Virus record (IMG/VR): IMGVR_UViG_3300030104_003079 | Coordinates: 1-44,293 of that record | Reading direction: 5' to 3' (one strand) | From: a virus | DNA: 44,293 nucleotides | In this document: positions 23,684 to 31,097 of the stretch, piece by piece | Position numbering within the stretch: the first letter of the stretch is position 1 | Layout: each line of letters starts with the position of its first letter | Notes under the pieces: generated by a model | Told to the model about the DNA's origin: nothing | Databases searched by the model: none | The model's input: the letters and a program-made list of their open reading frames with translations, nothing else | Position numbers and translations under genes: made by a program

Positions 23684-25321
23684 TTAACCAACTCTCCTTT
23701 CAGTTCTAGTATCTACGTTTTGATTACCTGCATCTTCAGGTAATCCTTGAAATCTTTTATCTGGGCCAGTACTCATAGATGGTTTATTTCTAGTAGTTGC
23801 TGGGTTTTCTTGAGGTTTACTTCCACCTTCTGCAAATTGTCTATTTTGTTCATCAATATCTCTTTGGTCTAAATTAGACCCTGCTAATGGGTCATTTTCT
23901 ACATCTTCACCTTCTTCCGTTTGTTCGGGTTCTTCAGGTTCAGGTTTAGTATATGTAAATTGACCATCTTCATCCATTTCAATTTCAAATCCTAAATTCT
24001 TAATTGATGCTGCAATATTAACTTCTATTTCTCTCTTTCTTAATACTGCTATTTCATCTTCTTCTTCACTAGGAGGAAGTTTCAAATTCCAATCAGTAAT
24101 GCCAAATTGCTTGACTAAAAACGGAAATACATAATTATTGTAAACATTCTGAGCCATTTGAACTGCTCGATTAGTAACGAGAATTTGCATTCCTTCGTTA
24201 TTTAATCCACCACTTGTAGTATTATCTGCCATAAAGACTTTACTTACACCATAAAATGCTGAAATTCTATCTCTCAAATCATCCTTCACGGAAACGTAGT
24301 CCATTTCTTTCAGACTATCCATGAACTTAATCCATTCAACTGCCCCTTTACCGTTCTCAGCCTCGATTCCCATGACAGGAATGAAGTGCGGGTCTTGTTC
24401 CATCTTTTCTTTAACGGAACGCCAAAAAGAGCGCATAGACTCCATGTTTCTTGTCTGAACTGCAAGTAAACCTCTCGGCATTCTACTCTTAGTATAAGAT
24501 GAATTAACGTAATTCTCCATAGCAATCAATGTCATAATATGGTTATAGAGAGTTAATATAGGAGATAATCCGTATAAACGAGATGGACTGTATTTGCTAA
24601 AGTGAAGAACTTCTCCTTCTAAGAAATACTGGTCAGCACCTCCGACTCTATTTACATAATGAATAGGGAATAAATTACTTCCGCAAGTTTCACAAGTTTC
24701 ATGAGGTTCAGTAGCAATAATATCTCGATGATTTACGCAAGTAAACCCTTTAGTTCCTCTAACGCCATTTTCATCGGCATAGATATACATAGTAACTGGG
24801 TCGCCTCGATAAAGTTCCTTTACTCGATGCATACGAATTTTACCATTACCGTCGATAAAGTATTCTTTTACCATAATAATATAAGCATCATCCATTGTAT
24901 TCAAATCTTCTTCCAGTTCTTTAAGAACGTCAATGAACAACTGTTCTGATTTATTCACGTTCTGTTCTAAGAATTTTTCAATGTATTCTAATTGTTTAGG
25001 GTCTGGAACTCTTAAATTCTCAGAGCCGCATCTAGTACACTCAACAACAGGCTTTTGATGTTTCTTACCGCAATCTTGACAAAGCCCTTCATATGCTTTT
25101 TCCCAAACATATCCTCTTCTAAAGATTTCTTGCTTTAATTGAGTAACACAAGTTCTAACAATAACAGATTGTTGAACCATTGAATAAATGATAGGGGCGG
25201 TCATCATTTGCTGATTACGCCTTTCTTGAATACCAATGTTAAAGATTTGCCTATCAGCAGGTTTGGGAGTAGAACGTCTAAACAAGTTAGTTATGGAGAA
25301 TCTCTTCTTTTCTTCAACCAT
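23684..25321 (-). CDS. Portal protein with two inserted zinc ribbons
   Basis: The 545-residue product forms the DNA-entry ring. The portal core is seen in an N-terminal part around QSVIVRTCVTQLKQEIFRRG, the EVLHFSKYSPSRLYGLSPIL stretch, and the C-terminal TTSGGLNNEGMQIL followed by a long helix. Two metal-type inserts are visible: Cys81-x2-Cys84 with Cys95-x2-Cys98, and Cys195...Cys210-x2-Cys213. The last 80 residues are an acidic and Gln/Asn/Pro-rich tail. It starts behind GGGAGGCG. It is followed by head-assembly genes and preceded by small tagged genes. Zinc ribbons in a portal are uncommon and suit an archaeal virus. Confidence 0.88.
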   Translation of the reverse strand: MVEEKKRFSITNLFRRSTPKPADRQIFNIGIQERRNQQMMTAPIIYSMVQQSVIVRTCVTQLKQEIFRRGYVWEKAYEGLCQDCGKKHQKPVVECTRCGSENLRVPDPKQLEYIEKFLEQNVNKSEQLFIDVLKELEEDLNTMDDAYIIMVKEYFIDGNGKIRMHRVKELYRGDPVTMYIYADENGVRGTKGFTCVNHRDIIATEPHETCETCGSNLFPIHYVNRVGGADQYFLEGEVLHFSKYSPSRLYGLSPILTLYNHIMTLIAMENYVNSSYTKSRMPRGLLAVQTRNMESMRSFWRSVKEKMEQDPHFIPVMGIEAENGKGAVEWIKFMDSLKEMDYVSVKDDLRDRISAFYGVSKVFMADNTTSGGLNNEGMQILVTNRAVQMAQNVYNNYVFPFLVKQFGITDWNLKLPPSEEEDEIAVLRKREIEVNIAASIKNLGFEIEMDEDGQFTYTKPEPEEPEQTEEGEDVENDPLAGSNLDQRDIDEQNRQFAEGGSKPQENPATTRNKPSMSTGPDKRFQGLPEDAGNQNVDTRTERRVG

Positions 25322-25360
25322 AGACTACGCCTCCCTAATTAGGGTAATGAGATGCCCCTA

Positions 25361-25771
25361 TTAAGCCTTTTTGCCATCGACTCTAGTTTGATTTTCTTTT
25401 GATGTCTCATTATCGTCAATTGGGCCACCTTTAGCCCAAGTATAGCAAGTTCTTGCCGAATGACATTTAAAATGATGCATCCAACAATAACCTAAACGAC
25501 CATCGTCATCGGTGGTTAGTGGCATACATTTATCCATTCTAGGAGAAATATCAAATGCTACACAATTACTACAATTAGATTTTTTTGCTACATCAGCAGT
25601 AGTGTTCCACCGCTTTGCATACTGTTCCCAATAATCTTCATCATTAAGATTTAATGGCCCATATTGTATGTGTTTTGCTTTAACTGCGGCATCTCTGTTT
25701 TTAGTATTTAACTTCAAATCTTGAGTTGCTCTAGGACAAGCAAGTTCTTTCAAGATAAATTGCCAATCCAT
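25361..25771 (-). CDS. Tagged Cys-rich protein (136 aa)
   Basis: It starts MDWQFILKELACPRATQDL, with the common tag. The middle has C-x2-C in NCSNCVAFD, a further Cys in DKCMPL, and then GYCWMHHFKCHSARTC, a dense Cys/His/Trp cluster able to bind a metal ion or iron-sulfur cluster. I recall similar Cys-rich proteins with a GYC...FKC...TC pattern in marine virus genomes, some described as HiPIP-like, but I cannot verify this here. It lies just before the portal gene and follows four other tagged small genes. A packaged redox or metal protein is possible. Confidence 0.65.
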   Translation of the reverse strand: MDWQFILKELACPRATQDLKLNTKNRDAAVKAKHIQYGPLNLNDEDYWEQYAKRWNTTADVAKKSNCSNCVAFDISPRMDKCMPLTTDDDGRLGYCWMHHFKCHSARTCYTWAKGGPIDDNETSKENQTRVDGKKA

Positions 25772-26143
25772 TTAATCACCTTTCTTCTTTTCTCTTTTAG
25801 GTTCATGAGTATAGAAATCACCATCTTCATGTTCAAATATTTGTTTTCTATCTTCCATAGAAGATAAAGTTTCTTTAAGTTTATCTTTATCGGCAATATC
25901 CTTTAGATTCTTCATTCCTAAAGCACCGCCTTCATCTTCTACTTCTTCAAGAATTTCTTCTTCTATGTTCTTCTTTAATCTAAGCATTTTAAAATCCTCA
26001 GCATCTAACTTTCCATTCTTATTTCTGTCAAGTCTTTTTTGTTTAGGACTTAATGCTTTCTTTGTTTTTTCTCGACAAGTTGAACAATCGCAACCCATTT
26101 TTTCTGTACCACAATGACTTTTTAATATTTCTTTCCATTTCAT
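25772..26143 (-). CDS. Tagged protein with an EF-hand-like loop and winged-helix-like end (123 aa)
   Basis: ATG at 26143 follows GGTGATTAAA, so the longer open frame upstream is discarded. The protein opens MKWKEILKSHCG, then CDCSTC gives a Cys cluster at 18-23. Residues 39-50 (DRNKNGKLDAED) fit a 12-residue EF-hand calcium loop. The end (EEEILEEVEDEGGALG, then EHEDGDFYTHEP) resembles the end of the tagged protein at 28402-28908, probably a small winged-helix domain. Several binding modules on a tagged short protein suggest a packaged nucleic-acid or metal binding factor. Function unknown. Confidence 0.62.
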   Translation of the reverse strand: MKWKEILKSHCGTEKMGCDCSTCREKTKKALSPKQKRLDRNKNGKLDAEDFKMLRLKKNIEEEILEEVEDEGGALGMKNLKDIADKDKLKETLSSMEDRKQIFEHEDGDFYTHEPKREKKKGD

Positions 26144-26148
26144 TTTAA

Positions 26149-26409
26149 TCACCTTGTAAATCCTCTTCCACGACTTTTTCCTTTTCTTCTTGGATATGTT
26201 TTGCAAGCGGCACAATCTTCTCTACATCTTTGTTTTTTTCCTTTAGAAGCATCTTTACGACCACAAGGTTTTACCCCTTCTTTGTCATCTTCACAAGATT
26301 GACAGGCAACCCAACCTTTTACGTCAGGTTCTCCTTCTTCACCTTTAGCCCTTTTTCTATACCATTGGTGTAAATTACCTTCGGCTTTGAGAATTTCTTT
26401 CCAAGACAT
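26149..26409 (-). CDS. Tagged Cys-rich basic protein (86 aa)
   Basis: The start is ATG at 26409 (MSWKEILKAEGNLHQW) after GTGATTATT, in which TGA is the stop of the previous gene. The body has C-x2-C in ACQSCEDD, then further Cys in PCGRKD and RCREDCAACK, and ends in Lys/Arg/Gly (RRKGKSRGRGF). It can bind zinc and probably nucleic acid. It is one of a row of four small tagged basic proteins. No exact family claimed. Confidence 0.62.
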   Translation of the reverse strand: MSWKEILKAEGNLHQWYRKRAKGEEGEPDVKGWVACQSCEDDKEGVKPCGRKDASKGKKQRCREDCAACKTYPRRKGKSRGRGFTR

Positions 26410-26414
26410 AATAA

Positions 26415-26651
26415 TCACTTCTTTTTCTTTTTACCCCAATTAGAAGCACCTACTTTACGGCATTGAACTAAAGCCCCGCTTCCATAAGCAGAAGGCCATG
26501 TTCCGCCATCTTCAGTATATTTTGCTTTAACTTTATCATAACAGTCAGGGTCTTTTGCTCTCGCAGAAGATTTCTTTTTACCCTTCTTTCTTTTTTTACG
26601 AGCCTTTTTAGTGCGTCGTGGGTCTTTCTTAAGAATATCTTGCCAATTCAT
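26415..26651 (-). CDS. Tagged, highly basic protein, DUF5872-like (78 aa)
   Basis: It opens MNWQDILKKDPRRTKKARK, followed by a very basic stretch, then CYDKVKAKY, WPSAYGSGALVQCRKVGA and a Lys-run end. The WPSAYxSGALxxCRKxGAxNW pattern is one I associate with small basic proteins of large and marine viruses (DUF5872-like). The combination of tag and about a third Lys/Arg suggests a DNA-binding internal protein. It overlaps the next gene start (ATGA). Confidence 0.65.
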   Translation of the reverse strand: MNWQDILKKDPRRTKKARKKRKKGKKKSSARAKDPDCYDKVKAKYTEDGGTWPSAYGSGALVQCRKVGASNWGKKKKK

Positions 26652-26908
26652 GCTTTCACCCTTCTAGATTTACTGCCGTGACATTTCCATTTCCTACGGC
26701 TTAAGTTATTAGGACTATCGGGGTTACTTCTCCAATTACCTTTGATTTCATTTGACCTAGCGCAATAAGCATCTCCTTTAGAAGTTCCTGGACTTATTCT
26801 ATCTTTACCATCTTTTGCTTTACCTGCTTGACCATAAGAAGTTCCTTTCTTTGAAACAAATCTTTTGCCCTTGTTAGGTTTCTTTTTAAGTATATCTTGC
26901 CAACTCAT
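26648..26908 (-). CDS. Tagged, highly basic protein, DUF6321-like (86 aa)
   Basis: It opens MSWQDILKKKPNKGKRF. The body has a Gly/Lys-rich part (YGQAGKAKDGKDRISPGTSK) and then AYCAR and LSRRKWKCHGSKS, the pattern of two Cys flanking NxLSRRKWKC that I link to DUF6321-like viral proteins. It is strongly basic and has no membrane part. Its ATG overlaps the TGA of the 40-aa gene before it. As with the neighbour, a DNA-condensing cargo protein is a fair inference. Confidence 0.65.
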   Translation of the reverse strand: MSWQDILKKKPNKGKRFVSKKGTSYGQAGKAKDGKDRISPGTSKGDAYCARSNEIKGNWRSNPDSPNNLSRRKWKCHGSKSRRVKA

Positions 26909-27027
26909 GCTTTCACCCCTTCAGGACTACCATGTTTAATCCAACATTTTTCACAAAAACTGAAAGGTTTTGCATTTCTTTCAGACATAGCAATAATGCA
27001 ACAAGTGTGGTAAACATACTCCATCAT
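26905..27027 (-). CDS. Four-cysteine mini-protein (40 aa)
   Basis: A 40-codon gene read directly from the sequence: MMEYVYHTCCIIAMSERN, then FCEKCWIKHG. AAAGGAGG stands before ATG-ATG, and the frame ends in TGA shared with the start of the next gene. The TCC and CEKC pairs suggest a zinc knuckle. It also overlaps the stop of the preceding LAGIDADG gene. The good ribosome site and double overlap argue that it is real. Function unknown. Confidence 0.6.
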   Translation of the reverse strand: MMEYVYHTCCIIAMSERNAKPFSFCEKCWIKHGSPEGVKA

Positions 27028-28397
27028 TCTTCCTCCTTTAGAATAGTTCCGCCAATATTTTCTAAACTATCCATAGTAGACATTTTACAATTACCTTGTA
27101 GTTTAGCAATATCATCTAAGTATATTCCTTCTTTAGCCCAATCAAAACCTACATGGTCTTTATGGTTTTCCCACTTCATTAACTTGAAGATTTCGTCGCA
27201 ACGGTCTTTATACCAATCTGCTTTCTTATATGACTTCTTCATACGAATAAGTTCTAGTAATAACTTAGCATTACCTTTCTTTAATCTAAAAAATGGCAGA
27301 CATTTAGTTAGTAAATCTGTAACATCTGCTTGAGAATAAAAATTCAATCTATTAATTAGTCGAGTTTCTTGCGGTGATTTCTGGTCAAGATGCATTCTTC
27401 CATATCCAATAGATTTATGCATTTCTTCCATAAATGTCCTACCTCTCTGACCAGTTGCAACTAATCCTACTCTTGGATTCATATTACGGTCTAATGTAAT
27501 ATATCCATCGGAGTCAATGAAAGCAGCAGTATAAGCCCAAATGTTTTTCTTTAATAATGAAGGGGCTTTATAATAAGAACCGTTGTCATTAATAACATCC
27601 ATGCTTCTAACCATCTTAGAAATCATATTAGAATTAGTATGTCTATGTAAAGTACTCGGCATCATATCGTGAATTTTCTTAGCACCTATGCCTCTATTCT
27701 CACAAATAGTCTTTAAAACAAATTCCTGTACTCTTTCTTTTTTACTCTTTGTAATTGTCTGAGTATTAATCTTTGCTACTGTATCTTTGAATTCCTTCTT
27801 AGCGGCCTTGATTTGTTTCGATATTTGTGCATATTCTTTTGAATATGCCATATCTTGAATAGTTAAATCTTTCTCCCATATCTTGCAGAGAGTATCTACA
27901 ACCTTTCTTCTTTCCTTAGTAGTTTTCATTTTCTCTAGTTTTCTTAAATGCTTTTCATTAATATTAGATTTAAGTAGTGGATGTTTATATGGACTTAACC
28001 AATGAATAGAATCTATACACTTCATAATATGGTCAGTATATGCATCAATGACATTATCAATTGCTTTTGTCATTCTTTCTTTTTGTTCACCTTTTAGTTC
28101 TCTTCGGGCAACTCTCATTTTTCTTACGAGGTCTGGAATGGTCTGTCCATCTATGTTATATTCATTAGGGTATGTTAATTGCTTTCTTGCATCAGTAGCA
28201 TTAATATTATAATGCTTTGAGATATGTTCTATCTCTTCGTATTCTGATAATACATATCCTGTGTTTAAGAAAGATTTATTTGTTAGGTTTTCTAACTCCT
28301 CTTTCTTTTGATTAGATAATCTTTTTAGTCTAGCCTGTTCAGTTGCATTATCAGCAACTTCATCAATTTCTTCAGGATTTAGGCCGTCTAACTTCAT
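27024..28397 (-). CDS. LAGIDADG-domain protein with winged helix, homing-endonuclease-like
   Basis: The 457-residue product has a helical N-terminal 210 residues, a winged-helix-like segment at about 220-280 (QEFVLKTICENRGIGAKKIH), and a LAGIDADG-type motif at about 288-300 (AYTAAFIDSDGYI), followed by the usual basic beta-strand surface with NFYSQADV and a long C-terminal helix. One motif per chain means a homodimer if it acts as an endonuclease. It stands free, not inside an intron or intein. It could be a homing endonuclease spreading a neighbouring segment, or a domesticated DNA-binding regulator. The acidic catalytic residue (Asp of DSDG) is present. Confidence 0.75.
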   Translation of the reverse strand: MKLDGLNPEEIDEVADNATEQARLKRLSNQKKEELENLTNKSFLNTGYVLSEYEEIEHISKHYNINATDARKQLTYPNEYNIDGQTIPDLVRKMRVARRELKGEQKERMTKAIDNVIDAYTDHIMKCIDSIHWLSPYKHPLLKSNINEKHLRKLEKMKTTKERRKVVDTLCKIWEKDLTIQDMAYSKEYAQISKQIKAAKKEFKDTVAKINTQTITKSKKERVQEFVLKTICENRGIGAKKIHDMMPSTLHRHTNSNMISKMVRSMDVINDNGSYYKAPSLLKKNIWAYTAAFIDSDGYITLDRNMNPRVGLVATGQRGRTFMEEMHKSIGYGRMHLDQKSPQETRLINRLNFYSQADVTDLLTKCLPFFRLKKGNAKLLLELIRMKKSYKKADWYKDRCDEIFKLMKWENHKDHVGFDWAKEGIYLDDIAKLQGNCKMSTMDSLENIGGTILKEEE

Positions 28398-28401
28398 AAT
28401 A

Positions 28402-28908
28402 TCACCTATCCACTAAAGTATAATTACCTTCTTCTAACTGTTTGAATTGAGGACTATTATCAAGAACCGCTTTAAGTTCTTTTTCTGATACTATATTTGA
28501 ATGCTTATTTTCTACTGCTTCCACTAATTTACCTAAGTCAGCCGCACCGCCTTCTTTTTCTAAAGTTTCTTCCAGTAATTCTATTAATGAAGTTTCAACA
28601 TATTTGTCATAGTTTTCTATCCTTCTATCATCATTAACACCTATACCAGTATGAGAAAATTGTTTAGCGTATTCCCTTTGTTCTTCTGCTATTTTTGCCA
28701 TGTAACGAAGATTTGCCTTTTGTCTTTCTTTTTTATCCTTTCTCATCATTATGTTTGCATATATATTTGCATCTTCATGATACTGCCTTGAATAAAGATA
28801 GTCTTTAAGTTGTTTTTTAGTGAATAACGGGCTTTCCTTTATCATTTGAAAATACATTTTCATATAATCTGCTTCTGACAATTCTTTTTTAATAATGTCT
28901 TGCCACAT
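28402..28908 (-). CDS. Tagged protein with a winged-helix-like end (168 aa)
   Basis: It opens MWQDIIKKELSEADYMKMYF behind GGTGAATTAAT. The central part is basic helices (YSRQYHEDANIYANIMMRKDKK). The last 60 residues, EETLEKEGGAADLGKLVEAV, then NYTLVDR, look like a winged-helix with a beta wing, and resemble the end of the gene at 25772-26143. Two tagged proteins thus share a second domain. A DNA-binding cargo protein is a reasonable inference. Confidence 0.6.
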   Translation of the reverse strand: MWQDIIKKELSEADYMKMYFQMIKESPLFTKKQLKDYLYSRQYHEDANIYANIMMRKDKKERQKANLRYMAKIAEEQREYAKQFSHTGIGVNDDRRIENYDKYVETSLIELLEETLEKEGGAADLGKLVEAVENKHSNIVSEKELKAVLDNSPQFKQLEEGNYTLVDR

Positions 28909-28932
28909 ATTAATTCACCTATTCTATAAATA

Positions 28933-29139
28933 TTAATTATTTTGCCTAATGGAAATTATTTCTCGCATAACTTTAATTATATCTCGATTCATCATTTCAA
29001 ACTGTTTTATTTGAGTTTCAAGTTTCTTAGAATCGACACCGCTTTGGTTTCTAACCGCTTCATCAAAGTCAGAAAGAATCTCTTTTTGACGACCAATTAA
29101 ATCTATCACCTGTTGCCCAGTAACTCTCTTTTTTAACAT
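28933..29139 (-). CDS. Small coiled-coil protein before the helical/tagged gene (68 aa)
   Basis: MLKKRVTGQQVIDLIGRQKE begins a single long amphipathic helix with regular Ile/Leu/Met spacing and many Arg/Lys/Glu. It starts behind AAGGTGATTAT directly after the large terminase gene. Its size and place recall small terminase partners or head-assembly chaperones, but no motif decides this. Confidence 0.55.
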   Translation of the reverse strand: MLKKRVTGQQVIDLIGRQKEILSDFDEAVRNQSGVDSKKLETQIKQFEMMNRDIIKVMREIISIRQNN

Positions 29140-29148
29140 ATAATCACC

Positions 29149-30573
29149 TTAAAGATTCAATCCTATGAATGGCACTTTTACTCGATTCTTCGGAGTCGTA
29201 GGACTACCAAATATATCCATATCGTCTAAGAGTATGAAGTTTTCCGAGACTTGGAATGTGGCGGCGTTGGCTAACGCCAAACTCATCACCATGTCGTCGT
29301 GCGCCCCTATACCTTCAAATTTTCCACGCTCTGTAATTGCGAACATAGATAATTCTTCCACTAATGCTGAAGTAACTCTTCTACTCTCTTCATTACCGTA
29401 TGGGAAATTCATTTTCTGATTTTCTAGAGTCATTTGTAAATTAAGAATAATTTCTTCTTTTCTTTTTCTAGTAGTGTTAAAGTCATGAATATTTAAATCT
29501 GCTACGTTGCGTAGTTCTTGTGTAAATGATTTAGCGAAGGTATTTGTTTCAAAAAGAATAACTTCAGGGTTGAATATCTTTCCTATAATTTTAACCTTTT
29601 GAATATTTTCTCTAAACTCTACATTCTTTGAACGGTCTACATAGACAACGCTCTTATTATCATTTTCATCTACTTCTAATACAGTAATTACGTTATAATC
29701 TCCATCAGTAGAAATTGCAGGGTCTACTCCCACAAAATATTTATATCCTTCTCTTCTACTAGGTTTCAGAACTAAATCTTTATTCTTAGCATGGTCTAAA
29801 TATTCTGGATTAAAGAGAGAAGTTCCTGTTGAAATTGGCACACACATATATTCTCTCGTAAACATTAAAGACCCTGCTTTACGAGCCATTAGCGCATCAT
29901 AGTTCCATCTATCAGGCCATAACGGTTCATTAAGTGCATTTAAACATGGATAGGTTCTTACTGTATATGCTTCATTCTCTCCTAATTGTTGGTAAATATC
30001 TGTGTAACTGAACGGAGTCCCAATAACTCTCAAAGATGCAGTATGGTGAAGCGTAGGAATCATGTCTCCATAAAACCAATCAGTAACCTTTTGAATACCA
30101 CTAATACTGAATTCTTTCAAAGGGTCGTCAATAATAATTTCTTGAGGGTGAAGTCCACGAATCTGTGAACCAACGGAACGCTCTAAGATTTGATTACCAT
30201 TTGTCAAAGTAATATTACCAATAGCCCATCCTCTTGCAGGTTTAAATGCTTTTAGTAGTGGATGCTGAAACATCTTATCAATGTCTCTCATGTGAACTAA
30301 TGTCTGCTTTTGGTTAGAAGAAATATAAAGCATCTGATATGGAGGTGGTTGAAACACTAAATTCCAAACAACCCATGAATGCATAAATACGGATTTTCCG
30401 TGGTCTCTTGAACATATAATTACAGTTCTTTGAGTATCATCCATTAATTCATGCCATTCTTGTATGTATGAAGGAAAGTCAAAACCTAAAACATGTTGAA
30501 AGAAATATGGAAAAGAGTTTCTTGATAACTCCATATCCATTTGATGTTCTAAGTTAAAGGCTTCGGAATCCAT
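29149..30573 (-). CDS. terL: Terminase large subunit
   Basis: This 474-residue motor packages DNA into the prohead. Walker A is CSRDHGKS at residues 54-61, Walker B is EIIIDD at about 145-150, and the coupling motif region reads IGTPFSYTD near 184-192. The C-terminal nuclease has the first Asp in FVGVDPAIS (about 284), a Glu in VILFETNTF (about 342) and the AHDDMVMSL signature near the end, so both ATPase and nuclease look intact. The start is ATG after GGGATTGAA. Upstream comes a GNAT-like gene. The family assignment is firm. Confidence 0.95.
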   Translation of the reverse strand: MDSEAFNLEHQMDMELSRNSFPYFFQHVLGFDFPSYIQEWHELMDDTQRTVIICSRDHGKSVFMHSWVVWNLVFQPPPYQMLYISSNQKQTLVHMRDIDKMFQHPLLKAFKPARGWAIGNITLTNGNQILERSVGSQIRGLHPQEIIIDDPLKEFSISGIQKVTDWFYGDMIPTLHHTASLRVIGTPFSYTDIYQQLGENEAYTVRTYPCLNALNEPLWPDRWNYDALMARKAGSLMFTREYMCVPISTGTSLFNPEYLDHAKNKDLVLKPSRREGYKYFVGVDPAISTDGDYNVITVLEVDENDNKSVVYVDRSKNVEFRENIQKVKIIGKIFNPEVILFETNTFAKSFTQELRNVADLNIHDFNTTRKRKEEIILNLQMTLENQKMNFPYGNEESRRVTSALVEELSMFAITERGKFEGIGAHDDMVMSLALANAATFQVSENFILLDDMDIFGSPTTPKNRVKVPFIGLNL

Positions 30574-30574
30574 T

Positions 30575-31093
30575 TCAATCCCCTCTTAGAACCTTTTTCC
30601 ATTCGGGAAATTTATATTCCATCCACTTCTGAACTTGGTCTGAATATTGCTTTCCTTGAAGTTCTTCTTGTATGTCTTTAGGGAGTTCGTCTTTTTGCAT
30701 ATCTTTGAATCCCTTTCTTCTATATGATTCACCTAAACCCTCCTTTGCTACATTAATGTAAAGAGTTTTACTTCCTTTTTCAGAAAGAACTTTATCTACT
30801 AGAATAGAAAATAATCCCTTTTCTCTTTCATCTTCACGAACATGAATACCTGCACCCAGTAATACATTCTTATATTCTGAAAAACCTACTACTCCAACAG
30901 GCTTATCGTTATTGAATGCAACAAACATTTTAGCGGGTGCTTTAGCCCATTCTGAATCAGATGAGAGATTACTTCCATATCTCATACTTCTTTTAGTATA
31001 TTCATCATAGCCGTCTTTAACGAAAGTAGCAACGGCTTCGCCTTCGGACATCTCTTTAAATTCAATGTCATCTTTAGAATATTTTTCAGCCAT
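30575..31093 (-). CDS. GNAT-like acetyltransferase with a tag-like C-terminus (172 aa)
   Basis: The fold pattern is that of a GNAT enzyme, which moves an acetyl group from acetyl-CoA to an amine. Strand 4 and the CoA-binding part are seen in GIHVREDEREKGLFSILVDK (about 82-101), preceded by DKPVGVVGFSEYK and followed by TLYINVAKEG and the RRKGF turn near 125-129. Substrate is not predictable. The final residues EWKKVLRGD repeat the idea of the tag (W-x-x-[IV]-L) at the C-terminus, as in the gene at 37459. It stands directly before the large terminase. It could modify a virion protein. Confidence 0.7.
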   Translation of the reverse strand: MAEKYSKDDIEFKEMSEGEAVATFVKDGYDEYTKRSMRYGSNLSSDSEWAKAPAKMFVAFNNDKPVGVVGFSEYKNVLLGAGIHVREDEREKGLFSILVDKVLSEKGSKTLYINVAKEGLGESYRRKGFKDMQKDELPKDIQEELQGKQYSDQVQKWMEYKFPEWKKVLRGD

Positions 31094-31097
31094 AGTA

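Noticed and set aside
26144-26215. N-terminal extension with a second W-K-x-I stretch before MKWKEILK
   Set aside because: It overlaps the end of the preceding gene in another frame, while GGTGATTAAA directly precedes ATG 26143. The apparent extra motif is chance.
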